In this document: positions 1 through 5,978 of the stretch, one piece after another
How positions within the stretch are numbered: the stretch's first letter is position 1
Layout: each line of letters starts with the position of its first letter
Origin: Deltaproteobacteria bacterium
Lineage (GTDB): Bacteria; Myxococcota_A; UBA796
DNA length: 9,259 bases
Reading direction: 5' to 3'
Assembly (NCBI GenBank): GCA_002707085.1
Contig: PALY01000026.1
Coordinates: 1-9,259 of the forward strand
Made by a program: the position numbers and the translations under genes
Notes under the pieces: model-generated
Database searches by the model: none
Seen by the model: only the letters and a program-made list of their open reading frames with translations
What the model was told of the DNA's origin: nothing

Positions 1-1149
1 GCTGAAGAAGACCTGACAGACGGCAAAGACAATGATTGTGATGGCGAAAGTGATGAACGGTGGGACATCGACGAAGTCGAAACTGACCTCGACATCGGTT
101 TCCGCTCATCCATCCAGGTAGACGGTAGTGGAAAGGCCCACATCGTATTCAACAACGTGGATGATGGTGAAGTCCTCTACACCAACATCACCAGTGATGG
201 TGTTTGGGCAGAAGATTTCGTGGTCGTTTCTGACGAAGGATACTCTGGCGAATACCTTGATGCCGAAATGGATGGAAGTGGCACGCTGCACATCGGGTAC
301 ACCATGGATACCGACTACACACGTGAACTCACCTACGTCAGCCGGGCATCCGGTGGGACTTGGAGTGGTGAAACCAACATCGATGGTGGTGGAACCGGAG
401 AGTTGGACCGTGGACAATACGTAGACATCGCCGTTCACACGGGCAGCTGGGGCACAACAGCCAGCTTCGCCTACCTTAACGGCGACCACGGCACACCGAT
501 GTTGGCAGACATTCTCATCGAAGTACCAGGCGTTCCTGTTCCCCCAATCGTGGTTCCTGCAGGCACCAGCTACTGGGATGAAATGTCTGGACTACCAAGC
601 GGTATGTACACAACCTTGGACATCGACTCCTCTGGCATGCATCACATTGCATTCTACGACCCGAACGCAGAGTTCGGATTCGATCCACAACTTCAATACT
701 CGCAGTTCGACTACGATCTCGACAGACTTCTTCCCGAAGAAGAAACCGTCATCTCGGAAGAGTCAAACGAAACCAGTATGAAGATCCGGAACGAAGACGA
801 TGTCCCATGCTTGGCGTACCAAGAAAGTGGCGCCCACGACCTCCGCTTCGGCTGTCGTGAAGAAGGCGGATGGACATTTGAAACCATCGCAGGAACAGGC
901 CTGACGGGAGCACAACCCAGCTTGGTCATCAATGCTGCCGACGAGTACTTCATCACCTACTACAACGAAAGCAATCGTGACCTGATGCTCGCATCCAAGC
1001 AAAAGGATGCTGGCTGGGTGCTGACCGAAATCGATACCGAAGGCGACGTGGGACAAAACAGTTCCCTCTCCATCGGTCCCGATGGAAAGCTCCACGTGAG
1101 CTACTACGATGCGTCCAACCGTACGCTTCGGTACGCTAAGGGCTTCTAA
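1..1149 (+). CDS. Secreted MopE-motif protein with seven-bladed beta-propeller (5' partial)
   Basis: The frame is open from base 1 to a TAA at 1147-1149, giving 382 visible residues; the start and any signal peptide lie outside the window. Residues 7-19 read DGKDNDCDGESDE, the acidic, single-cysteine motif of MopE-like 'putative metal-binding motif' proteins, common in exported myxobacterial proteins. From W21 the rest divides into seven units starting near residues 21, 69, 121, 192, 242, 291 and 339. Their shared pattern is a Trp-led strand (WxxExI; the Trp is missing in unit 5), a strand ending near DG, a HhxYY-type strand, and an LxYA-type strand. Unit 3 carries an extra ~20-residue Pro/Val-rich loop. 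Cys270 and Cys285 sit in adjacent strands of unit 5 and could form a disulfide. The likely role is an exported or surface binding protein; no enzymatic residues are recognised. The gene converges on the HTTM gene. Fold moderately sure, function unknown. Confidence 0.8.
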   Translation, partial: AEEDLTDGKDNDCDGESDERWDIDEVETDLDIGFRSSIQVDGSGKAHIVFNNVDDGEVLYTNITSDGVWAEDFVVVSDEGYSGEYLDAEMDGSGTLHIGYTMDTDYTRELTYVSRASGGTWSGETNIDGGGTGELDRGQYVDIAVHTGSWGTTASFAYLNGDHGTPMLADILIEVPGVPVPPIVVPAGTSYWDEMSGLPSGMYTTLDIDSSGMHHIAFYDPNAEFGFDPQLQYSQFDYDLDRLLPEEETVISEESNETSMKIRNEDDVPCLAYQESGAHDLRFGCREEGGWTFETIAGTGLTGAQPSLVINAADEYFITYYNESNRDLMLASKQKDAGWVLTEIDTEGDVGQNSSLSIGPDGKLHVSYYDASNRTLRYAKGF

Positions 1150-1173
1150 GCCCACTCCACTTCGTGGCATGAC

Positions 1174-1207
1174 TCGCCCCCGTCGGACTCGTTCCGCTCG
1201 GGGGCGA
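1174..1207. terminator. GC-rich hairpin between convergent genes
   Basis: TCGCCCCCG (1174-1182) and CGGGGGCGA (1199-1207) form a perfect 9-bp stem. Inside, CGGA (1184-1187) pairs with TCCG (1193-1196) around a 5-base loop. The hairpin lies in the 73-base gap where the + strand propeller gene and the - strand five-gene run end face to face, so it could stop transcription from both sides. Neither strand has a T-tract after the stem, so it is not a classic intrinsic terminator. It may act as an mRNA 3'-end barrier or a Rho-assisted site. A smaller CCAC-TTC-GTGG hairpin lies just before it at 1157-1167. Confidence 0.5.
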
Positions 1208-1222
1208 CCTGCGTCTGGACGT

Positions 1223-2161
1223 TCAGTTGCGCAAGCGAAGGAAACGCCGGATTTCATCCGGATGGAAAAATGCCGGGTATAGCGCAAGCAGCCCAAACGG
1301 AAACATGCCCAACCGCATAAACAACATGGTGCCGATGTGGAACGACATGCCCACGAATACCCATCGATGCCAAAAGTTCTTCGCATTCAATTTCGAACGA
1401 AGCCATCCTCGACTTGTCCGCGTATCGCGACACCACCAAGCATAGACCGCGAGTGGAGTCATCCACTCCCAAATCCAAGTCGACAAAGTCCCCACTTGAG
1501 TCACCCAATAGAACCGATCGAGTGCCCCATCTGACAACACAGAAAAAGCGGGATCTCGAAGCACGATGTACAGGGCACTCCAATCCCCCATGGGCATCCA
1601 ACTCAAACCAACCTTCTGTGTGCCAGCAGAAAAATAGAGAATGAAAAGCTGGGCCACCACCACAAAACGGGGCCAAGCAGGGATCAGACTTCCGTCTCCC
1701 GCCCACCGACGAGTGCGCAGCAATGCGTCAATGGACCAAACCCGGTGACTTCCGGACAACGAAAGTACAATCACCATATTTCGAAGAAGAATGTCCACAG
1801 CCCGATCCGAGGGGCCGAGAATCTGCGCAAGATTGGCGCTGGCAATCACAAATACAATGCCAGAAACGCGAGTCAACAACCCCAAGCCAAACAGAACGGC
1901 ACTCCCAAACGCAAGGCCAACCGACAACCAGGCAGTCTCTGCTTCGACAGGAAACCAGCGATACAACATCGGCATCTGCTTCTTGGCGAGGACGTTGCCT
2001 ATGCCCCCATCTTGAACCGATGCATACAAAGGCTCCACCAAGTCCAACAGATAAATCTGCGAAAGGTCGTACACGACCACAACGGCAATGAGAATGCGGA
2101 TCATGGCAAGCGAATGGGGGGCTTCCCGTCGATCCCAACGTTGTACCCATCGACGCATCAT
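1223..2161 (-). CDS. HTTM domain membrane protein (vitamin K-dependent gamma-carboxylase-like)
   Basis: A 312-residue polytopic membrane protein with hydrophobic segments near 19-39, 77-96, 99-115, 124-137, 166-184, 220-245, 267-282 and 284-299. The order and motifs fit the HTTM family, the transmembrane part of vitamin K-dependent gamma-carboxylase: WSID at 142-145, YFSAGTQKVG at 176-185, and a His-containing segment (H275) leading into the last hydrophobic pair. K183 falls where human GGCX has its catalytic base (K218), judged by eye against the remembered segment AGVKKLDADW. The protein stops after the membrane core and lacks the large extracytoplasmic domain of true carboxylases. Its start overlaps the stop of the preceding gene (ATGA), and GAGAGG lies 7 bases upstream of the ATG. 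It is last in the five-gene run. Substrate and reaction are unknown; carboxylation is only one possibility. Confidence 0.82.
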   Translation of the reverse strand: MMRRWVQRWDRREAPHSLAMIRILIAVVVVYDLSQIYLLDLVEPLYASVQDGGIGNVLAKKQMPMLYRWFPVEAETAWLSVGLAFGSAVLFGLGLLTRVSGIVFVIASANLAQILGPSDRAVDILLRNMVIVLSLSGSHRVWSIDALLRTRRWAGDGSLIPAWPRFVVVAQLFILYFSAGTQKVGLSWMPMGDWSALYIVLRDPAFSVLSDGALDRFYWVTQVGTLSTWIWEWMTPLAVYAWWCRDTRTSRGWLRSKLNAKNFWHRWVFVGMSFHIGTMLFMRLGMFPFGLLALYPAFFHPDEIRRFLRLRN

Positions 2162-2826
2162 GGGTAATCCTCTCGTCGACGCTCACGCACATGCATGGGC
2201 TTTTCGGGCTTTATTCTGGATTTCTTGCTGCGCTGATTCGGTGGCTGAATGTGTACCTGATCGAAACGCACTCGGACGACATTCAACTCTGGGTTGTGTT
2301 CAAAAATCCAACCCGCGAGCCAAGTGACCCAACGATTGTAAAACTTCCCGGGATGAGGCCGGTCACCCGCATCATCCCATACCGCCCGAACCCTACGGTA
2401 ATGAAGGAGTTCAGAGAGTTCAGAACCATCATCATGGGGCGCCGAATAGAGCGTCTCCCAAGCATTCCCTCCCCGACTCCCCTCAACCACCAAACGACCC
2501 GCATAGGGATCTGCATAGGTAAACAAACCCCAGTGTTGACCCAAAGACAGATGACGCTCGAACTTACGCCATGGTTTGATGACCTGAAAACGAGCCTTGC
2601 CACTGGCTTTGCTCATCTTCATCACAAAACCAATAAGCTCATCCTCATCCGTTTGGATGCCGACTTTACCAAGTAAACCCACCCATTGAGCGGTCTCTTC
2701 TTTTGCCACTTTACGGTTGAGGTGACGTTTTTTCAGTGTGGGCAATGGCATGGCTTCCAATGCGCAAAACATCAAGACTGCGGTAATCAAGATTGCCCGA
2801 ATTGTTGGCCAAACAGATGATTTCAT
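2158..2826 (-). CDS. Membrane-anchored protein of unknown function, probable HTTM partner
   Basis: A 222-residue protein with one N-terminal hydrophobic segment (about 9-26), probably a signal anchor or signal peptide. Cys21 follows Phe, so this is not a lipobox. The remainder is soluble: a charged helical stretch (32-75), then PWRKFERHLSLGQHWGLF (85-102) and a beta-rich part with RLVVEG (111-116), followed by Arg/Trp-rich segments and a basic tail of about 25 residues. The 'PW..., Q-W-x-x-F, then G-x-L-V-V-E-G' layout resembles, from memory, the region after the membrane core in longer HTTM proteins. This suggests the two adjacent genes are a split version. It overlaps deoA upstream by 4 bases and the HTTM gene downstream by 4 bases, both ATGA, so translation is probably coupled. 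No catalytic motif is recognised. Confidence 0.75.
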   Translation of the reverse strand: MKSSVWPTIRAILITAVLMFCALEAMPLPTLKKRHLNRKVAKEETAQWVGLLGKVGIQTDEDELIGFVMKMSKASGKARFQVIKPWRKFERHLSLGQHWGLFTYADPYAGRLVVEGSRGGNAWETLYSAPHDDGSELSELLHYRRVRAVWDDAGDRPHPGKFYNRWVTWLAGWIFEHNPELNVVRVRFDQVHIQPPNQRSKKSRIKPEKPMHVRERRREDYP

Positions 2827-4022
2827 GAACTCAAGGTGTAGCTATCAATCACCAACTGGCGAGCAGACTCAAGCCCCTGGCCCGCATGAACCAGAGTCGC
2901 CAAAGGATCGCCCTTGGATACGGCTTCTCCGACCTTTCGGTGAACAACGATCCCAACTCCAGGATGAACATCTTGGTCCGCTCGCGAGCGCCCTGCGCCC
3001 AACTGAAAAGCCGCCCGCCCTATCCCATAGGCGTCCGCTGCAGTCACCGTTCCAGCACTCTCTGCAAGCACATCAACGGACTCACATCCAGCGCCCAACA
3101 ACTCTGCTTCAATGTCCCCGCCCTGACCATGCACCATACGGCAAAACCGTTCGTATGCAGCACCCGAAGCGAGGACTGATCGGGCCCGAGGATCACCGAT
3201 CAAATCACAAGTAAGCGTTGCCAAATCGCCCGGACCTTCACCCTTCAAACATGCAATGGCTTCCTTCACTTCCAATGCATTCCCAACCGTACGCCCCAAG
3301 GGCTGATTCATGTCGGTCAACACCGCACGAGTCAGAACACCAGCACCCCTGCCAACCCTGCAGAGCATGTCTGCCAATCGGCTTGCTGCAGCATGGGTTT
3401 TCATGAAAGCCCCGCTGCCCCACTTCACATCCAACACCAATTCGTCGATGCCCTCTGCCAGCTTTTTCGACAAAATACTGGCTGTAATCAACGGGATGGA
3501 TGGAACGGTAGACGTCTCGTTCCGAAGTGCGTACAGCATTCGATCTGCAGGAGCCAGTTCTGCGGTTTGACCACTAATGAAGCAGCCGACATCCCCTAAC
3601 AACCGGTTCAACGAATCCGTGTCCAAGTCCGTCCGATATCCAGGAATGGATTCAAGTTTATCGAGAGTCCCGCCCGTATGGCCAAGGCCGCGGCCACTGA
3701 TCATGGGAACCCGCGAACCAAGCTCTGCCCAAAGTGGTGCCAAAACAAGAGAGACCTTGTCTCCTACTCCCCCCGTCGAATGCTTATCGACAAAGGGGCC
3801 AGGCATACCCAACCACTGCAAACGGTCGCCTGAATTGGCCATGGCTTCCGTCAAAGCCACCGTTTCATCAACGTCCATTCCATTGAGAAAGATAAACGAC
3901 AACAATGCCGCAGCCTGCGCCCTGGTGACAGAACCATCAACGATTCCGTTTACTGCACGCTGGATTTGTTCAGAATCCAGCGCTTGACCCTCACGCTTCG
4001 CTTCGAGGATCTGGTCGATCAT
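2823..4022 (-). CDS. deoA: Thymidine / pyrimidine-nucleoside phosphorylase
   Basis: Cytoplasmic enzyme that splits thymidine or a related pyrimidine nucleoside with phosphate, giving the free base and (deoxy)ribose-1-phosphate. Clear family signatures are KHSTGGVGD (80-88, phosphate binding), GRGLGHTGGTLDKLES (111-125 with the preceding Gly), and R167, S182 and K186, which match the base-binding Arg, Ser and Lys of E. coli DeoA. The small all-alpha part is at the N-terminus, the central alpha/beta domain follows, and the C-terminal part keeps the HPGVGI...VGEAVSKGDPLA segment. At 399 residues it is shorter than the usual ~435-440, with most of the loss at the C-terminal tail. The usual DVKVGSGAFM reads DVKWGSGAFM (W201). 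The ATG directly follows the deoC TGA with no spacer, and the 3' end overlaps the next gene by 4 bases. Whether it prefers thymidine or is a broader Pdp-type enzyme cannot be told from sequence. Confidence 0.95.
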   Translation of the reverse strand: MIDQILEAKREGQALDSEQIQRAVNGIVDGSVTRAQAAALLSFIFLNGMDVDETVALTEAMANSGDRLQWLGMPGPFVDKHSTGGVGDKVSLVLAPLWAELGSRVPMISGRGLGHTGGTLDKLESIPGYRTDLDTDSLNRLLGDVGCFISGQTAELAPADRMLYALRNETSTVPSIPLITASILSKKLAEGIDELVLDVKWGSGAFMKTHAAASRLADMLCRVGRGAGVLTRAVLTDMNQPLGRTVGNALEVKEAIACLKGEGPGDLATLTCDLIGDPRARSVLASGAAYERFCRMVHGQGGDIEAELLGAGCESVDVLAESAGTVTAADAYGIGRAAFQLGAGRSRADQDVHPGVGIVVHRKVGEAVSKGDPLATLVHAGQGLESARQLVIDSYTLSS

Positions 4023-4880
4023 TCAGTAGGCGCCCTTGCCAACACCGCCGGTGACAATCGCAACGCTTGCAGAAGCGCCCAGCCGGTTGGCCCCCGCTGC
4101 AATGAAGTTCTGGGCATCCTCAACACTGCGGACACCACCCGATGCCTTTACGCCAATGTCAGGGCCGACCACAGCACGCATCAAAGCAACATCTTCCAGT
4201 GTGGCGCCACCCCCACCAAAACCGGTGGAAGTTTTCACGAACGCTGCGCCTGCAGCCTTGGATAAGGTACATCCAACAATCTTTTCGTCACGCTCCAACA
4301 TGGTCGTTTCGAGAATGACTTTGACGGGCCGACCTTGTGCAGCACGAACCACGGCTTTGATGTCTTCAAATACCAAATCGTGTTGACCACCCTTTAGCGC
4401 GCCAATGTTGATGACCATGTCAATCTCATCGGCACCGTCAGCGATGGCTTCTCGAGTTTCCAATGACTTGGACCGAGTGGCCATCGCGCCCAGCGGGAAA
4501 CCCACAACGCAAATGGCCATCGAGCGAGTGCCCTCGAGCAACTTGGCGGCCAACCCAATCCAAACACTGTTCACACAAACAGAAGCAAAACCATATTTTC
4601 GAGCCTCTTCACAGACCTTTACGATTTGTTCTCGTGTGGCCGTGGGCTTGAGCAAGGTGTGATCGATAAAACGGGCGATCTCAGTGGGTCCTGAAGGGGA
4701 CGTTCCATCGGTTCCGATCCGATTGGCACCGGCATCAACCAGGCTTCGCAGGCGGGATGAATCGTTCCATGTGCCACGAACTGATGCCAAAGGGGACACG
4801 GTTTCCATTTGGAGTTCCTGTGTCACCTTGGCAGCGATGCGCTCTACAAGATCATCAATTTCTGGACCCTTCGAACCCAT
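4023..4880 (-). CDS. deoC: Deoxyribose-phosphate aldolase with N-terminal extension
   Basis: Class I aldolase that cleaves 2-deoxyribose-5-phosphate to glyceraldehyde-3-phosphate and acetaldehyde, the step after DeoA once a mutase has acted. The TIM-barrel core runs from about residue 65 (FIDHTLLKP at 71-79) to the end. K216 in VKTSTGF is the Schiff-base lysine, K245 in KASGGV the proton-relay lysine, and D154 in EIDMVIN the catalytic aspartate, so it looks active. At 285 residues it exceeds the usual ~220-260. The extra ~65 N-terminal residues hold a predicted amphipathic helix (about 7-24, [17 protein letters not shown]) and a linker containing AGANRIG, an echo of AGANRLG in the core (262-268). 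The ATG at 4880 has GAGGG 7 bases upstream and lies 3 bases after the cyclophilin stop. A second Met (M25) also has a Shine-Dalgarno-like sequence. The gene is followed directly by deoA. Confidence 0.95.
   Translation of the reverse strand: MGSKGPEIDDLVERIAAKVTQELQMETVSPLASVRGTWNDSSRLRSLVDAGANRIGTDGTSPSGPTEIARFIDHTLLKPTATREQIVKVCEEARKYGFASVCVNSVWIGLAAKLLEGTRSMAICVVGFPLGAMATRSKSLETREAIADGADEIDMVINIGALKGGQHDLVFEDIKAVVRAAQGRPVKVILETTMLERDEKIVGCTLSKAAGAAFVKTSTGFGGGGATLEDVALMRAVVGPDIGVKASGGVRSVEDAQNFIAAGANRLGASASVAIVTGGVGKGAY
4816..4819 (-). promoter_or_regulatory. Possible internal ribosome binding site in deoC
   Basis: AGGA on the minus strand lies 7 bases before an in-frame ATG (4806-4808, Met25). 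Initiation here would give a DeoC without the N-terminal helix. The same bases encode Gln-Glu, so this may be chance. Confidence 0.2.
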
Positions 4881-4883
4881 ATA

Positions 4884-5402
4884 TCAACCCTCGATTGTAA
4901 TTGAGTTTACTCTAATGGGAACAATCGGGTTGTCTCGGCCATCCGTTTCCGATGTACCGATAATGGAAACAACATCCATTCCTTCTACGACCTTGGCGAA
5001 TACCGGGTGCTTGGAAGGAGTGCGTGAATCGAACCAGTCCAAATAGCTATTGTGGGCAGTATTAATAAAAAACTGTGAACCACCACTGTTCGGACGCCCC
5101 GTATTGGCCATAGACAACGTACCAGGTTCATTACTAAGTTTTGCATCTTCTGGGTGCTCATCTTCAATGCAACCATGAGGCGGACCACCAGTACCTGCAC
5201 TTGGACTCTTTGGATCCTTAGAGTTGGGACAACCGAACTGAATCATGAAATTGTCGATTACACGATGAAAGTGCAGACCGTTGTAGAACCCATCATTGGC
5301 CAAATCGATGAAGTTTTTAGAAGTAGTGGGCATCTTATCGAGAAAAATCTCCGCCTTGAAAATGCCTTCTGTCGTATCAAATGTCGCGGTTGGGTTGCCC
5401 AT
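4884..5402 (-). CDS. Cyclophilin-type peptidyl-prolyl cis-trans isomerase
   Basis: A 172-residue single-domain cyclophilin that speeds cis-trans isomerisation of X-Pro bonds during folding. Active-site residues are visible in [13 protein letters not shown] (R47, F52, M53, Q55), [16 protein letters not shown] (N100, Q110, F111) and [15 protein letters not shown] (H132). There is no signal peptide in this version, so it is probably cytoplasmic. The start at 5402 is chosen because AGGAGG lies 4 bases upstream and homology begins there. The frame stays open to an upstream ATG at 5489, which would add 29 residues with no cyclophilin similarity. It is the first gene of the five-gene minus-strand run, with only 3 bases before deoC. 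The product probably has no direct part in nucleoside breakdown. Confidence 0.92.
   Translation of the reverse strand: MGNPTATFDTTEGIFKAEIFLDKMPTTSKNFIDLANDGFYNGLHFHRVIDNFMIQFGCPNSKDPKSPSAGTGGPPHGCIEDEHPEDAKLSNEPGTLSMANTGRPNSGGSQFFINTAHNSYLDWFDSRTPSKHPVFAKVVEGMDVVSIIGTSETDGRDNPIVPIRVNSITIEG
4888..4892 (-). promoter_or_regulatory. Ribosome binding site of deoC
   Basis: GAGGG on the minus strand sits 7 bases before the ATG at 4880, inside the last codons of the cyclophilin gene. It supports the long DeoC with its N-terminal extension over the Met25 alternative. Confidence 0.6.
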
Positions 5403-5489
5403 GGTGCCTCCTATGGGTGCAATTTTTGTACCCTTATCAGGCAAGGCTCCGACTGGGAAGCTTTCCGCCAATAGTGATAGAAGATCCAT
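5403..5489. promoter_or_regulatory. Divergent intergenic region, probable promoters both ways
   Basis: This 87-base gap separates the starts of the minus-strand cyclophilin-deo-HTTM run and the plus-strand phosphatase, so promoters for both should lie here or slightly beyond. No convincing -35/-10 pair was found by eye on either strand. An imperfect dyad, GGGTGC (5415-5420) and GTACCC (5428-5433), lies next to the cyclophilin Shine-Dalgarno and could be an operator or a 5'-leader hairpin. Confidence 0.45.
5407..5412 (-). promoter_or_regulatory. Strong Shine-Dalgarno of the cyclophilin gene
   Basis: AGGAGG on the minus strand is 4 bases before the ATG at 5402-5400. It decides the start of the cyclophilin in favour of 5402 over the longer frame starting at 5489. 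Confidence 0.75.
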
Positions 5490-5978
5490 ATGGTAACTCC
5501 CCTACGACTCGCGTTTATTTGTACAGGCAATATTTGCCGCTCCCCAATGGCTGAAGTGTATGCCATGGCCTACGGTGCCCGACGAGGATGGCCCGTCGAA
5601 GCTCGGTCTGGCGGCGTTTTAGGCATCATGGGGAAGCCTGCGGATCCCTTGGCCATTCGCGTAATGAACGAGATCGACATCGATCTCACAGGTCATCGGT
5701 CCGGCGACGTAAATTCGGAACTAATGGAATGGGCTCAATATGTGTTGGTCATGGAACTTCACCATGCCAGCAAACTCCGAGAGCGGTTTCCGGAATTCGA
5801 AGACAAAATCATGGTCTTGGCAAATTTTGGTGGACTCATGGAGGTCAAAGACCCCATCGGCGGCTGGAGATGGAAGTTCCGTCGCTGCCGAGAGGAAATT
5901 GTTCGCTGCATTGAAAGCTTTATGGATGGCTTGCCATCACCCCTAGTTTCCGCCGACCCAGGCAGCCGACTCAAATGA
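5490..5978 (+). CDS. Low-molecular-weight protein tyrosine phosphatase
   Basis: A 162-residue cytoplasmic phosphatase that hydrolyses phosphotyrosine through a cysteinyl-phosphate intermediate. The P-loop CTGNICRS is at residues 11-18 (nucleophile C11, R17) and the general acid is D121 in DPIGG. The P-loop carries Ile15 where the arginine phosphatase YwlE has Thr, which favours tyrosine over arginine phosphatase activity; arsenate reductase is less likely. The length fits the family, with a short extra C-terminal tail (about 150-162) that overlaps the kinase gene. The ATG at 5490 is preceded by an in-frame stop (5478-5480) and by only a weak purine stretch (GATAGAAGA). The gene is divergent from the cyclophilin gene and converges on the kinase gene with a 36-base overlap of the two 3' ends. 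Confidence 0.93.
   Translation: MVTPLRLAFICTGNICRSPMAEVYAMAYGARRGWPVEARSGGVLGIMGKPADPLAIRVMNEIDIDLTGHRSGDVNSELMEWAQYVLVMELHHASKLRERFPEFEDKIMVLANFGGLMEVKDPIGGWRWKFRRCREEIVRCIESFMDGLPSPLVSADPGSRLK

Noticed and set aside
763..1386. 207-residue open frame on the minus strand opposite the propeller gene
   Set aside because: It is antisense to a well-supported coding region with clear protein repeats; its translation has no recognisable domain and is Cys/Arg-rich, as is usual for shadow frames.
2215..2226. Lipoprotein signal around Cys21 of the 222-residue protein
   Set aside because: The residue before the Cys is Phe, which does not fit a lipobox; a plain signal anchor is more likely. The given span is not a site call: the residue lies near the 5' end of that gene (about 2764-2766).
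5403..5489. Cyclophilin starting at 5489 with 29 extra residues
   Set aside because: The extra part lacks family similarity, and a strong AGGAGG sits just before the ATG at 5402.
5925..5938. GATGGC-TT-GCCATC inverted repeat just after the kinase stop, considered as a terminator
   Set aside because: The stem is only 5-6 bp with a very short loop and no T-tract, and it lies inside the phosphatase coding sequence; chance is likely.
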